Shown one piece after another: positions 47,406-58,556 of a stretch of 64,000 bases of DNA. The stretch lies in NCBI RefSeq assembly GCF_000004195.4, contig NC_030681.2, forward strand, positions 28,844,982 to 28,908,981, given 5' to 3'. Under the pieces are notes generated by a model, which did no database searches, was not told where the DNA came from, and saw nothing but the letters and a program-made list of their open reading frames with translations. The DNA is from Xenopus tropicalis. Taxonomy: Eukaryota; Chordata; Amphibia; Anura; Pipidae. The position numbers and the translations under genes are program-made. Numbering within the stretch: position 1 is the first letter of the stretch; every line of letters begins with the position of its first letter.

Positions 47406-48931
47406 GGCTGACCCTTGACACATGCAAAGTTGTTGGTGACCCGCAACTTTTTTGTAAATTGTGGGCCACGTGCGATTTTATCCATAGTGGGGTTGAGAGC
47501 CCAGAAAATAATTTCCACCATCACTGGTTCCTTATAACTAAAGTGCCTCAAAGCATGCCAGAGCCCAGTGATACTTAATGCTACTGATACTGGGCCACTT
47601 TCCTTGGTTGGCAAATGCCAGGGATGCCATAGACAGTCACTATATACTGGGCTGGTTTGGGGCCTCTGTGTACCTGAAATGCCAGGGCCTATTTTTAATC
47701 TCAGTCCAGACCGGGATGAATTCTGCCCAGCCCAGTGTGACTGACAGCTGTCTCTCTGTCGCCAGGCAACAAAGCTGGGTCAAGGTATCAGATAGGCTTG
47801 GTACCACTGGGATGGGGTCAGTTTAGGAGCAATTTTCTTTAAAAAAGAATGAGATGCTACATGCCCAATTATACTGACACATTCCTAATAGATATAGGGA
47901 TGACATAATCACAAATAATTACATAAATTCCTGTTGCCTATTGTTATAAATATTAATGTCCAGATCACAGTGATGAATTTTAAAGTGACCCTCCTCTTTA
48001 ATCTACAAATATTAACATAATATTGACACAGCATAATATTAATCTACTTAATCCATTAATGTAACCACACTTCAAGGAGCACAGGCTAGATAGACAAGTT
48101 TAAGTTAAGGTTCATTTGCCATTGCAAGTGTGGTTGCGCTAAAACGGTCACAAATGTTTAACATATTGAGGCCATTCATTAAAGGTACATACGTTCAAAC
48201 AGGCCCCTTGCACTTGCACCTAGCGTCTTTCTAGTCTGCTTTAAAGAATCGTGTGCAAGTAAGCCTACTGATGCTGGGAGTGCTGGAGCGGCCTCTACCC
48301 TGAATATGGCTGTAGTTCCAAGGTTGAAAATATTAAAACAGCACTGTGTCGCTTTTCAAATTAAAATACCTTTATTGCATTCTTTAGGGCATTACAACAA
48401 CGTTTTAGGCCCAACATTTTAAGATAAAGGCCCAAGTTGGACATGAAACCTTGCTGTAATGGTCTAAAGATTGCAATAAAGGCATTTTAATTTAGAAAGT
48501 GACATGGCACTCTTCCAATATGCTTTGAAGTATTTCAGTGAGAAGTGGTTGCTGTAGAATGCAAACCATAATAACAAGTTGCTGTGAGTCATGCTGACTG
48601 CTGTTTTTATTGTAGTTCCAGGGACCCCCTAGCAGGTTGCTCCAGTAGTTGCATCTGATTTGCCCCAAACTAACTGCATCCTTATGGTGTTATAATACCA
48701 CTTGCCGAAAATGCCATAATCCCCATTTGCCAAAATGATATAAAACGCAATTGGCAAAACACATTTGTGGAATTGCATGCATTATGACACAGCTTGCCAT
48801 ATGACTGCAATCATGCAATCAAGCATTGCATTATGAGTAAAAAACATGGGTAAGTGTGCCCAAATTTGCACTTGGCACACTGCACTGGGTAAGTTAACAC
48901 ACCTAATATTTGGTTTATATGCAGAGAGTTT
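47406..48931. other. unassigned sequence
   Basis: No gene recognised. 48340-48490 holds a repeat-like block (CAACGTTTTAGGCCC) related to 25590-25690; 48690-48860 repeats TTGCCAAAA-type words. Confidence 0.4.
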
Positions 48932-49042
48932 TTGCCTCATTATAGGTCCCTGGTAAGGCCTCACCTTGAGTATGCAGTGCAGTTTTGGGCTCCAGTCCTT
49001 AAGAAAAATATTAATAAGGTGGACAGAGTGGAGAGGACTGCA
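48932..49042 (+). pseudogene. LINE reverse-transcriptase fragment
   Basis: A 37-codon plus-strand frame reads LPHYRSLVRPHLEYAVQFWA and then PVLKKNINKVDRVERTA. It matches the C-terminal reverse-transcriptase motif of the minus-strand fragment at 14384-14752. Both flanks lose similarity, so it is a short relic. Confidence 0.85.
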
Positions 49043-50025
49043 TTGGCCTTTTGATGTAGCCCATAGGAATTAACCCCTACTTATCGGATATTTTGTTTAA
49101 TTGGTGCACATTGGAATTTTAGCCTATGCTGCTGTTTTGATGAGAATGGAATGTCCAATGTCAATTTTTGACTTTAATAACCATCTTAGCATTTTGGCCA
49201 AGAACAAGTGTTGAAGTTAAAATGCAGCATAATTCTGTAGACCTTATGCTGATGTTCATACCACTGTATATTTCTGTTATAAAGACCAGCACAGCAGCGT
49301 GCAAAGTCCAGTACATTCTTTTGTTCTGCGTTACTAGTACATATATGTTATAGAAGTGGATATTTAACTGAAATACTTTTTTGGCAGAGTTTTATCGGTC
49401 TTCCTTCCTTGTGTTAGAGCGATATCTCCAGTCGCATATTCCTCTTCCCTGCCTGACATTGTTATCAGATAACGTCTGGGCCTGTATATAGGTGAGGCAG
49501 CTGTCTCCTGGCCCAAATGACTTCCCTCTTCAGACGGCACATCATTTACATGTCCGCAGCCTGGTTCTCTTACAGTCTGACAGGCCGGTGCATACAAAAC
49601 ATTCCAGCTGCTATTCATCCCTCGAATGACACCTGGGTCATTTCACTGCAAACGTCTTCAAAGAAAAGAATTAATACGTGGTTTGAATAATTGCTCTTTA
49701 CTATCAGCCTTCCTTCTCGTAATGATAAAAACAAATCTTTAGCAGCAATCCAAAGTTCTGGAGGTAAATCGTTAAGGTTTAAGACATTTTTCATTTTCAC
49801 AGGCCATTATAAAGATAGCAGCTCAACGATTGTGCCATTTGACGTTTGCCCCCAAAGTAATTATCCACCCTGGCTCAAATAAGGAGCGTTGGAGGTACCG
49901 TTATGTGCCCGAGTTCAGCATTCCTGCTCTAACTCCTTCTTGGAGCTATCACAAGTCTATGGTAAATGAGCTTCTTTAATGCTAATGATTAAAGAAGGGG
50001 GTCCCAAAGATCCCATAGTGGTGTA
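49043..50025. other. unassigned sequence; 49380-49900 repeat-poor
   Basis: No gene supported. 49380-49900 has no repeat words and relatively balanced composition, so it is the region here I would test first for cross-species conservation. No splice-flanked frame is seen. Confidence 0.3.
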
Positions 50026-50326
50026 GGCTAAGGCATACCTCCCAACATTTGAAAAATGAAAAGAGGGACAAAAAGATTTGGCGCGTGCAGCGCGGCAAAT
50101 TTTTTGACCACGCCCCCTTTTGTGGTCATGCCCCAATTACCACACCCCCTTTTAAAAAAAATACTCCTTTTATGTAGTAGAAATGGTGGGATCAGACGCA
50201 AAGTGCTATACCCTCATACTGAACGACCTAAGGAAAACAATATAGCAACTCCTACATATAAATACAAATATAGAGAGAAGGCAGTCAGTTATAAGTGAGT
50301 TCTAACTATGTACCAGTTTTTCCCCC

Positions 50327-51556
50327 CCATACACAGTAGCCCCCAATACACAGTGCCCCAATACACAGTAGCCCCCACATACACAGTAGCCCGCCCCATA
50401 CACAGTAGCCCGCCCCATACACAGTAGCCCCCATACACAGTAGCCCCCAATACACAGTAGTCTCCCATACACAGTACCCCCCATACACAGTGCCCCCTAT
50501 ACACAGTAGCCCCCTATACACAGTGTCCCCCTATACACAGTAGCCCCCAATACACAGTGCCCCTATACACAGTAGCCCCCAATAAACAGTGCCCCAATAC
50601 ACAGTAGCCCCCCAATACACAGTACCCCCATACACAGTACCATCCAATACACAGTAGTCCCCAATATACAGTAGCCCCCCAATACACAGTACCCCCATAC
50701 ACAGTACCATCCAATACACAGTAGCCCCCAATACACAGTAGTCTCCCATACACAGTGCCCCCTATACACAGTAGCCCCCTATACACAGTGTCCCCCTATA
50801 CACAGTAGCCCCCAATACACAGTGCCCCTATACACAGTAGCCCCCCAATACACAGTGTCCCCCAATACACAGTGTCCCCCTATCACAGTAGCCCCCTATC
50901 ACAGTAGCCCCCACATACACAGTAGCCCGCCCCATACACAGTAGCCCGCCCCATACACAGTAGCCCGCCCCATACACAGTAGCCCCCCATACACAGTAGC
51001 CCCCAATACACAGTACCCCCATACACAGTAGCCCCCAATACACAGTAGCCCCCAATACACAGTACCCCCATACACAGTAGCCCCCAATACACAGTAGTCT
51101 CCCATACACAGTACCCCCCATACACAGTGCCCCCATACACAGTGCCCCCTATACACAGTAGCCCCCTATACACAGTAGCCCCCAATACACAGTGCCCCTA
51201 TACACAGTAGCCCCCAATAAACAGTGCCCCAATACACAGTAGCCCCCCAATACACAGTACCCCCATACACAGTACCATCCAATACACAGTAGTCCCCAAT
51301 ACACAGTAGCCCCCCAATACACAGTACCCCCATACACAGTACCATCCAATACACAGTAGCCCCCAATACGCAGTAGTCTCCCATACACAGTGCCCCCTAT
51401 ACACAGTAGCCCCCTATACACAGTAGCCCCCAATACACAGTAGCCCCCAATACACAGTAGCCCCCAATACACAGTGCCCCTATACACAGTAGCCCCCCAA
51501 TACACAGTAGCCCCCTATCACAGTAGCCCCCTATCACAGTAGCCCCCTATCACAGT
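50327..51556. repeat. variable 15-17-bp tandem array with higher-order duplication
   Basis: Basic unit CCCCCAATACACAGTAG with variants CCCCTATACACAGTG, CCGCCCCATACACAGTAG, CCATCCAATACACAGTA and TCTCCCATACACAG. The order of variants is itself repeated: CAATAAACAGTGCCCC occurs at about 50580 and 51215, 635 bp apart, and the TCTCCCATACACAG variants at 50461 and 51098 keep that spacing. About 80 units in total. Many overlapping minus-strand frames (YCVLGATVY-like) are array translations. Confidence 0.95.
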
Positions 51557-51581
51557 ACCTCCCATACGCGCTCCGCCATCC

Positions 51582-51704
51582 TTATGCCTCTCCTTGCGCT
51601 GCGCGACAGTCCCTTTTATAAGGTTGCGCCCGTGCGTAATGACGTCACACCCACAGGCGCAACCTTATAAAAGGGACTGTCGCGCAGCGCAAGGAGAGGC
51701 ATAA
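51582..51704. repeat. perfect inverted repeat, 49-bp arms
   Basis: Arms 51582-51630 and 51656-51704 are identical in reverse complement at all 49 positions, around a 25-nt loop. The arms are GC-rich with GCGCTGCGCGACAG. The loop contains the palindrome TGACGTCA. Confidence 0.95.
51613..51673. promoter_or_regulatory. symmetrical TATA - CRE - TATA arrangement
   Basis: A full CRE, TGACGTCA (51640-51647), sits in the hairpin loop. TATAAAAG faces right at 51666-51673, and its mirror CTTTTATA (51613-51620) faces left, 18-19 bp from the CRE on each side. This looks like a compact bidirectional promoter. Only the motifs are seen; activity is inference. Confidence 0.4.
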
Positions 51705-51853
51705 CGAAGCAGCCGACGAAGTGTGAACATCCGGCACAGCAAGCGCATCCCGCTGTGCGGGACATTCATGGAACTATCCGGGACAGCGGGATGCGCCATA
51801 AAAAGCGGGACTGTCCCGCGAAAAGCGGGACAGTTGGGGGGTATGGGCTAAGG

Positions 51854-53944
51854 TCTTTTTATTTGTGACTCCTCCATGTTTTCCTTGGGAATTTCACCAA
51901 GCACATCTAGAGTAGTATACTTAACTGGTTAGCCATACAGTATGAAGCTGGTTATAATTGATTAAGTAATAATAGAAATAAGTAATGTATTGTACAGTGT
52001 GTAATGCAACAACCCTCTCGCTGACTCTAATGGTTAATAATGGACTGACCTGCTGTGTCCTTTGGCCCTGTTGTTGTCCTGTGGTTTATTGCATCTATTT
52101 TTCTTGGTAAGCGACTATACAATTTTGTGAAAATGCTATATAATATACTTTTCTAATGAAAGCTTTTGTACACGTAAGCAGTTGTTTTATTACAAGAACA
52201 CTGTCAAATGGTTTAGTCTCATTTAGAAGAGATTGCCATTTGTTTTCATTTGAAATCAAGTTTCACTGCAACGCCACTAAAATATTATAATTTGATTATT
52301 TGAAAGGGCATGTTGCAATAATGTAGAAACGTCTGATCAACAAATGGCAGGACTGACTAAAAAAATACAGACAAGGACTTGTGATGAAAAATGGGCTCTT
52401 TCATATGTAACATTTTTTTTCAGATTTTCCTAATTTGTCAGTTTCAAAAGTTCAGTTAACTAAAACACACACAGTTATAATACTTTTAATGCAATGCAAT
52501 GTTTGAGCATGTAAACTATTGAAAATTACACTGTTACAGTAATGAAGAAAATACCTGATCGGTAACTGTTATAAACATTTGTCTCGGTTATGACTCTTTT
52601 TGAGACCCGTCTCGGTTATGAGTTGGGCTCACTTTCTAACACAAGGAAGTTTTTCGGCAGTGCATTAGCCCACAACCAATCGGCAATTTACTGTCAGAAA
52701 TAATACAAGTAGTTACTATTATAGTACACTATTGCACGTGCACACTATTCTTGGCATCTTTTCTGCACAGTCCCAGTTATCCAAAAGGGCCATTGGGAAG
52801 TGGGCTAAGGTAGCAGTGTTTTTAGCAATCTATTCCAGGCAAGATCACCATCCTGAGAAACAAGACTGGATTGTAAAAGAAGCCACCCCCAGTAATTTTC
52901 ACCTTCTTTGTCCTTTAAAGAGTTCCTGATCAGAGAGCTTACAGTTCATATGTTTTTATAGGTTGCTCTAGTACAGGTTTGCTCAGTATCTTTGAATGTG
53001 ACCCAATGTGTCTTGATTTGTTTAGCTATATTAAAGCAAAAAGGATCAGTAGCAGCAGAAGTTGGGCCCAGAACTAAAGCAGGTTTGGTGCAGGTCTAGA
53101 ATGGTGTGCTATTACACCAGGTTCACCATCGGGGAGCTACACGGGTTACTCCAGCCAGGGGCCTAGTGGTAGAGGGGCCCCAAGAGTCATGATGGTGCAC
53201 ATCACTGATTCCTTAGTGAACACGGTTTGCAGCAAGTCAGATGGAATTGTGCATGGGCGGGGTTTTAGCGTAATGGACCATGACTGGGACTGATCATAGG
53301 AAAGCCATGCTTTTGACGGCAGGCCTGTTAATCACCATATGTGTACCAAACTAATCATCCTGCTGGTGATTTTGAGCCTGTAAGATTTTATGGAACAAAT
53401 AATCTTTAGTTACACTGCTACACTATGATGGTTAGATTGAATGCAGGACAGATTGCAACAACCCACACTCATATTTTGACAGGTAACATTTTTTGTTACA
53501 CAAACTTAATCAAGAATATTGAACTTGTATGCAAAGAAAGTAAAACAAATTACTGTAGGATACAGTCAGATCTCTTTTCACCCACATCTGAAAGATTAAT
53601 GGTGATGAGTTGGTTACATTATATGAGACATATATCAACCAGGCCTTGCTGTGCAACAAACGTTGCTTCTGTTTATGAAACATAAATATTAAGGCCACTG
53701 AATTTAGTATTACCCTCATATCTGTCTTTTTGAGAAATCTCAGTATTGATCACCCTTATCACTGAGATGATATTCTATTCCTGGTATATTTAAGACTTTA
53801 TTCCATGTTTTCATTTGGTTTAAAATAAGGTTTTACAACTGCCAGGACTCAATCATTACATCTCCATTGCCACTTTGGCTTTTGGTGGTCATGCACAGGT
53901 TATCCACATTTCTGACCAAACTCCACTAATCTAATGAAGTGGTA
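51854..53944. other. unassigned sequence
   Basis: 2.1 kb with no gene or nameable repeat. Confidence 0.45.
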
Positions 53945-55300
53945 GAAGTGACCACTTCATTTGACATGAGGGCACCCATTCTGTTTATAAGAAAGGAGGT
54001 TGCATTTAAATATTCGGAAAGGATTTTTACAGTGAGAGCTGTGAAGTTGTGGAATTCCCTCCCTGAACCAGTTGTGCTGGCTGATACATCATAGAGCTTT
54101 AAGAAGGGTTTGGATGGCTTATTAGCAAGTGAGGGAATACAGGGTTATGGGAGATAGCTCTCAGTACAAGTGAGGGAATACAGGGGTAGGGGAGATAGCT
54201 CTCAGTACAAGTGAGGGAATACAGGGGTAGGGGAGATAGCTCTCAGTACAAGTGAGGGAATACAGGGTTATGGGAGATAGCTCTCAGTACAAGTGAGGGA
54301 ATACAGGTTTATGGGAGATAGCTCTCAGTACAAGTGAGGGAATACAGGGGTATGGGAGATAGCTCTTAGTACAAGTGAGGGAATACAGGGGTAGGGGGGA
54401 TAGCTCTCAGTACAAGTGAGGGAATACAGGGGTAGGGGAGATAGCTCTCAGTACAAGTGAGGGAATACAGGGGTAGGGGAGATAGCTCTCAGTACAAGTG
54501 AGGGAATACAGGGGTAGGGGAGATAGCTCTCAGTACAAGTGAGGGAATACAGGGGTAGGGGAGATAGCTCTCAGTACAAGTGAGGGAATACAGGGTTATG
54601 GGAGATAGCTCTCAGTACAAGTGAGGGAATACAGGGGTAGGGGAGATAGCTCTCAGTACAAGTGAGGGAATACAGGGTTATGGGAGATAGCTCTCAGTAC
54701 AAGTGAGGGAATACAGGGGTAGGGGAGATAGCTCTCAGTACAAGTGAGGGAATACAGGGTATGGGGGATAGCTCTCAGTACAAGTGAGGGAATACAGGGT
54801 TATGGGGGATAGCTCTCAGTACAAGTGAGGGAATACAGGGTTATGGGAGATAGCTCTCAGTACAAGTGAGGGAATACAGGGGTAGGGGAGATAGCTCTCA
54901 GTACAAGTGAGGGAATACAGGGGTAGGGGGGATAGCTCTCAGTACAAGTGAGGGAATACAGGGTTATGGGAGATAGCTCTCAGTACAAGTGAGGGAATAC
55001 AGGGGTAGGGGAGATAGCTCTCAGTACAAGTGAGGGAATACAGGGGTAGGGGAGATAGCTCTCAGTACAAGTGAGGGAATACAGGGTTATGGGTGAGAGC
55101 TCTTAGTACAAGTTGATCCAGAGACTGGTCCGATTGCCATCTTGGATGGAATTTTTCCCCTTCTGAGGCAAATTAGAGAGGCTTCAGATGGGGTTTTTTG
55201 CCTTCCTCTGGATCAACTAGCAGTTAGGCAGGTTATATACAGGCATTATGGTTAAACTTGATGGACTTATGTCTTTTTTTCAACCTAACTTACTATGTCA
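53945..55300 (+). mobile_element. LINE 3' end with internal minisatellite
   Basis: Frames at 54001-54100 encode a decayed LHLNIRKG.../IFTVRAVKLWNSLPEPVVLA segment, the usual C-terminus of CR1-like LINE ORF2, with a frame break. It continues into a 41-bp tandem array (54125-55110), then GTTGATCCAGAGACTGGTCC, CCTTCCTCTGGATCAACTAG and the 3' tail AACTTGATGGACTTATGTC. It ends in AACCTAACTTACTATGT. Confidence 0.85.
54125..55110 (+). repeat. about 24 x 41-bp minisatellite inside a LINE
   Basis: Unit AGTACAAGTGAGGGAATACA plus GGGGTAGGGGAGATAGCTCTC, 41 bp (for example starts at 54163 and 54204). Variants GGGTTATGGG and GGGGTAGGGG alternate irregularly. The last unit has GGGTTATGGGTGAGAGCTC and leads into single-copy LINE sequence, which shows that the array grew from LINE sequence. 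Confidence 0.95.
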
Positions 55301-56299
55301 TTATCTTACTATGTAAGTGCAGGGTGGTTTGGCCTGTGCAGTTCCAGACTAACTCGTACCCCTCGTGTTTCCAGTCTGGTCATTGGTTCTTCCGGCTTTC
55401 CATTTGGACCATTACCAGGAGATTGTAGTATAAACAATACAAATTTCAATTCTTTCAGGGCATATGGAATCCCTAATTCTTATGTGTTGTATACTATTGT
55501 ACAACTAATAAGGGATAACTATGCAGGTGCCACCACATTTATCAAGATAAACCCAAACCATTTACTTTATTGTCTGGTCATGTTTTTCATAGCTTGTTAC
55601 CGCTCTGCTTGGTTGTATTTCTTGGAAAATGTGTCTCCTGACCAAAACATTGGCCTCACAGGCTGATCCACCCCTGTTGTAGTTTTTAGATGGGAGAGAC
55701 TGCCAATTAATGAGAAGCCTCAATATGCAATAGTCCTATACAATACTTCCATACTGGCTCCTCTTTAAAAAATACAGTATAATCTAACTAAAATGGAAAG
55801 TGCTGATGTTCTTTTACATTTTAAAGTTCATGCTGAAAACTGTGATTGCTCAGAATATTCTTTTTCAGTCTTTGCCCATAGTGATTTATTTCTACCTTAC
55901 ACTGATTGCATTACTAAGATGCTTTGAATATTGGCCTTTCACCAAAGATTTCCAAAGGAACAGATAAAAAAAAGAAAACTACCTGCAATTATTTAAGACT
56001 AGTATTATGTCCGCCTCTTTATTATGTGCTGCTGGGAAGTTGTTCGAATAGAAGTGATGAGCCATCATTTTCTTTGCTTCTTGCTGTACATGGGGTGGGA
56101 AGTCAGGTCAATGACTTTCTTGTACAACATTACAAAAAAAAAAAGATCAGTAAGCAGGTGTTTTTGAAAGGAAAAGTAAAAGTGGACAAAAGATTTAATC
56201 TAGGATACTGTTTATATCAGAGAAAAGAATGTTACAAAACATTGGGTTCCCAGCTTTATTATACTTCACTTTTTAAAGATGTTAAACATTCTAGTGACT
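55301..56299. other. unassigned sequence
   Basis: No supported gene. The 190-codon frame starting at 55924 is Lys-rich and reads straight into two MITEs, so it is chance. Confidence 0.45.
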
Positions 56300-57279
56300 T
56301 TAAAGGAGAAGGAAAGGCTAATAAAGAGTTAATCTCAAGCTGCAGGCATACCTTCAGTTGTCGCAACAGTGCCCTTAAAGTGGACCTGTCACCCAGACAT
56401 AAAAAGCTGGATAATAAAAGACCTTTTCAAATTAAACATGAAACCCAAAATAATTTTTTTATTACCACATCCATACCCATTATAACAGCATTTTAAAATC
56501 CCAGCTGTCAATCATATAATGCCTGCCCCGCCTCTATGCCTTAGGCATAGGGGTGGGGCAGTCAGTTACTTTCACTTTCAATTCAGAACTACTTAGATGT
56601 TGCTGCACTGCTCACATTCCCCCTCCCTCCTCACCATGTAATTATGTAACCAGTGCATGGATATGGGCATCAGGTCCCCCCAAACTGGCACAGAAACAAG
56701 ATATTGACAGGATGCAATGCCGCTTTGATAACAGTGTCCACAAAATGGCCCCTGTCTGCTTGCTGCAATTGTGAATTCCAAGGCTGAAGAAAATAAGATT
56801 AAAATAATTTATACAGTGTAAGTAAAGTTTATTTTGCTTGCCAAACACAATAGAAAACAATATGAAATTATTTCTTAAGGTGACAGGTCCGCTTTAAGTC
56901 TCCCTATATTTCACCTGTTCAGATGATCAGAAGCCTCATAGGAAACAAAAACGCTGAGCTGTGTAAAGAAAGTTCCCATAATGCCTCACTCCTGTACCGA
57001 GACTGAGACCAAGTAAACATGCTCCGTTAGTTAGACTATGAGTCAGCTTCCTGCTGATTGGCTCAGATCCACATTCCTAAGGGGGGGGGAGTGAGTTCTT
57101 AGCATTCTTGAGGGAGGGGGGAGCAGGAGAGAGCAGAAAGCTGCCTGTCTCTGGCACAGGATTTACAGACACAACTAATCTTTTTTCAGAGTGCAGCATT
57201 ACTGTAAGTGCTTATGGCTGTATTTACATAAACCTTTCTGATAAAGCTTACTTAGTTTCTACCTTTCTTTCTCCTTTAA
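56300..57279 (+). mobile_element. T2-type MITE interrupted by another MITE
   Basis: TTAA at 56300-56303 and 57276-57279, start AAGGAGAAGGAAAGGC and end ACCTTTCTTTCTCCTTTAA. Homologous to 38709-39158. It is split at its internal TTAA by a 519-bp element (56375-56893). Confidence 0.95.
56375..56897. mobile_element. nested TTAA MITE ('AGTGGACCTGTCACC')
   Basis: Flanked by TTAA at 56375-56378 and 56894-56897. Inverted ends AAGTGGACCTGTCACC and GGTGACAGGTCCGCTT. The interior includes CTGCCCCGCCTCTATGCC and ACAAAATGGCCCCTGTCTGC. The copy at 38709 shows the empty TTAA site. Confidence 0.95.
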
Positions 57280-58556
57280 CAGGGATCAGATCTGCATGTG
57301 GCATTCTTATTTGAAAGTTGCCCCATTTTCTGGAGTTTAAATGGCTGTACATGTGCGCTTGCGTCGGCGCGGTGGGGAGATGTTTGTTCGCGCATGCGCG
57401 AAGGGTGGGGGGTGGGGCGGCCTTGGGGCACGTGGATTTGAAATCCGGCGCTGTGAGGGTTATTCTGTCACAAATTTCTTGGGGCAATGTAGGGCCCACT
57501 CATAAAAAGGTTTCAATTTGAAATGCATATGAAGGTGCAACCAGTCCACCATATTAATACTTTCATGACTGATGCCTGTTCAAAACATAAAAAACTTTAT
57601 AAAACATAAAAACAAGCATACCCAATCCACCATGTTGGTGCTCTCATTTGGAGCTTAAACAAATTACGAAAAACTTTATTAGTACAAAACATTAAAAGAG
57701 TAAATTATCCCAGACTTTGAAAATACCATTATTCAAAAATATTGGCACTTATGCCATTCACAAATATTTTTCAATAATATTTTCCAAAAAAAAAGTCTTA
57801 TCAAAAGTCTTTTTTATTATTGTATACAAATGAAACTATCTACAGACAATCCCAATTACAATCATTATGATAAGAGCAGTCAAGGGGACCATCATTGAGG
57901 TTTTGTATCTTAAATTGGCCCTGGCCCCCATCCTGGTTTAGAAAAAGAATATGCTGTAACGTCTGCATCTTTTTCTGTATACAGTGGTAAATCCATGATG
58001 GACCTGAGGTGGGTGTCATTAGGGTCCCATAGAACTCCTCCAAAACTTGCACGTCATTCAGAACATGCAGTCTGGGGGAGCAGAAGAACACAAAGTGCTA
58101 GGGAGCCATGTGCTTAACATCTACCTAAGTTGGGTGGTAACTTTCTTATGTCTAGTAGCACTAAGCACTACACCTTGTATTGAATTTTCAGTTTGGGGCA
58201 AGTAGTAGAGATCAGGCCACACTTGGTACAGGTGCATGTATGTGTTCCTGCCCTTGCTCTTTTACCATTGGTAAATTAATCTTAATGAGTTCCTTACACC
58301 AACAACGCTGCTGGCATACTTAAAGTGCAAGGGCTGAAGACTGTGCTGGGTATATTGTCAAAAATTAGGTAAGCAGTGTGCGGTGCAGTACTTCAATTTT
58401 ACAATTCCCATAAAATATTTAAAAGATTTAGATTTTTGTCTGTATCATAGGCTACGTAAAGTAACAAGGTTGTGTTGTTCAGTTATTTACATGAAAATGG
58501 TTGATCAGAAGTGGGTGGGTCAGTCAATCATTCTGAATAATTAAAATCATAATTGT
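57280..58556. other. unassigned sequence with GC-rich patch at 57355-57445
   Basis: 57355-57445 (GCGCATGCGCGAAGGG, GATTTGAAATCCGGC) resembles the hAT MITE at 62978-63245 but lacks its left end. 57520-57680 contains two diverged direct repeats around CCACCATATTAATAC / CCACCATGTTGGTGC. The rest is unassigned. Confidence 0.45.

Larger units (their letters stand above)
50034..51845. mobile_element. 1.8-kb hAT-type MITE filled with a tandem array
   Basis: Ends CATACCTCCCAAC and GTTGGGGGGTATG are inverted repeats. A perfect 8-bp duplication GGCTAAGG flanks it (50026-50033, 51846-51853). Inside are a TTGACCACGCCCCC block, a 1.2-kb array of 'cccccaatacacagtag' units (50327-51556), a perfect palindrome (51582-51704), and GCGGGACTGTCCCGC terminal blocks. 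No transposase is present. Confidence 0.95.

Noticed and set aside
46857..47423. 188-codon minus-strand frame with repeated GPPTEEADPG-like peptide
   Set aside because: It is a 29-31-bp minisatellite open in several frames; unit length changes shift the frame and the same DNA gives other repeated peptides.
50289..51505. Many overlapping minus-strand frames with YCVLGATVYGG repeats, Cys/Gly-rich
   Set aside because: All are translations of the 15-17-bp array inside a hAT MITE; several frames are open at once, as expected for such repeats.
50327..51556. CRISPR-like look of short units with variable neighbours
   Set aside because: The unit is a degenerate tandem repeat without spacers of constant length, and the genome is vertebrate.
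51582..51704. Rho-independent-type terminator or bacterial structure
   Set aside because: The context is a vertebrate MITE; hairpin plus TATA/CRE motifs fit a eukaryotic repeat better.
54125..55110. Possible assembly artefact creating the 41-bp array
   Set aside because: Units differ by ordered substitutions (GGGTTATGGG versus GGGGTAGGGG) and edges grade into LINE sequence, so a real array is more likely, although the copy number may be misassembled.
55924..56496. 190-codon plus-strand frame, Lys-rich
   Set aside because: The last third is T2 and nested MITE sequence, and the first part has no similarity or coding bias that I can see.
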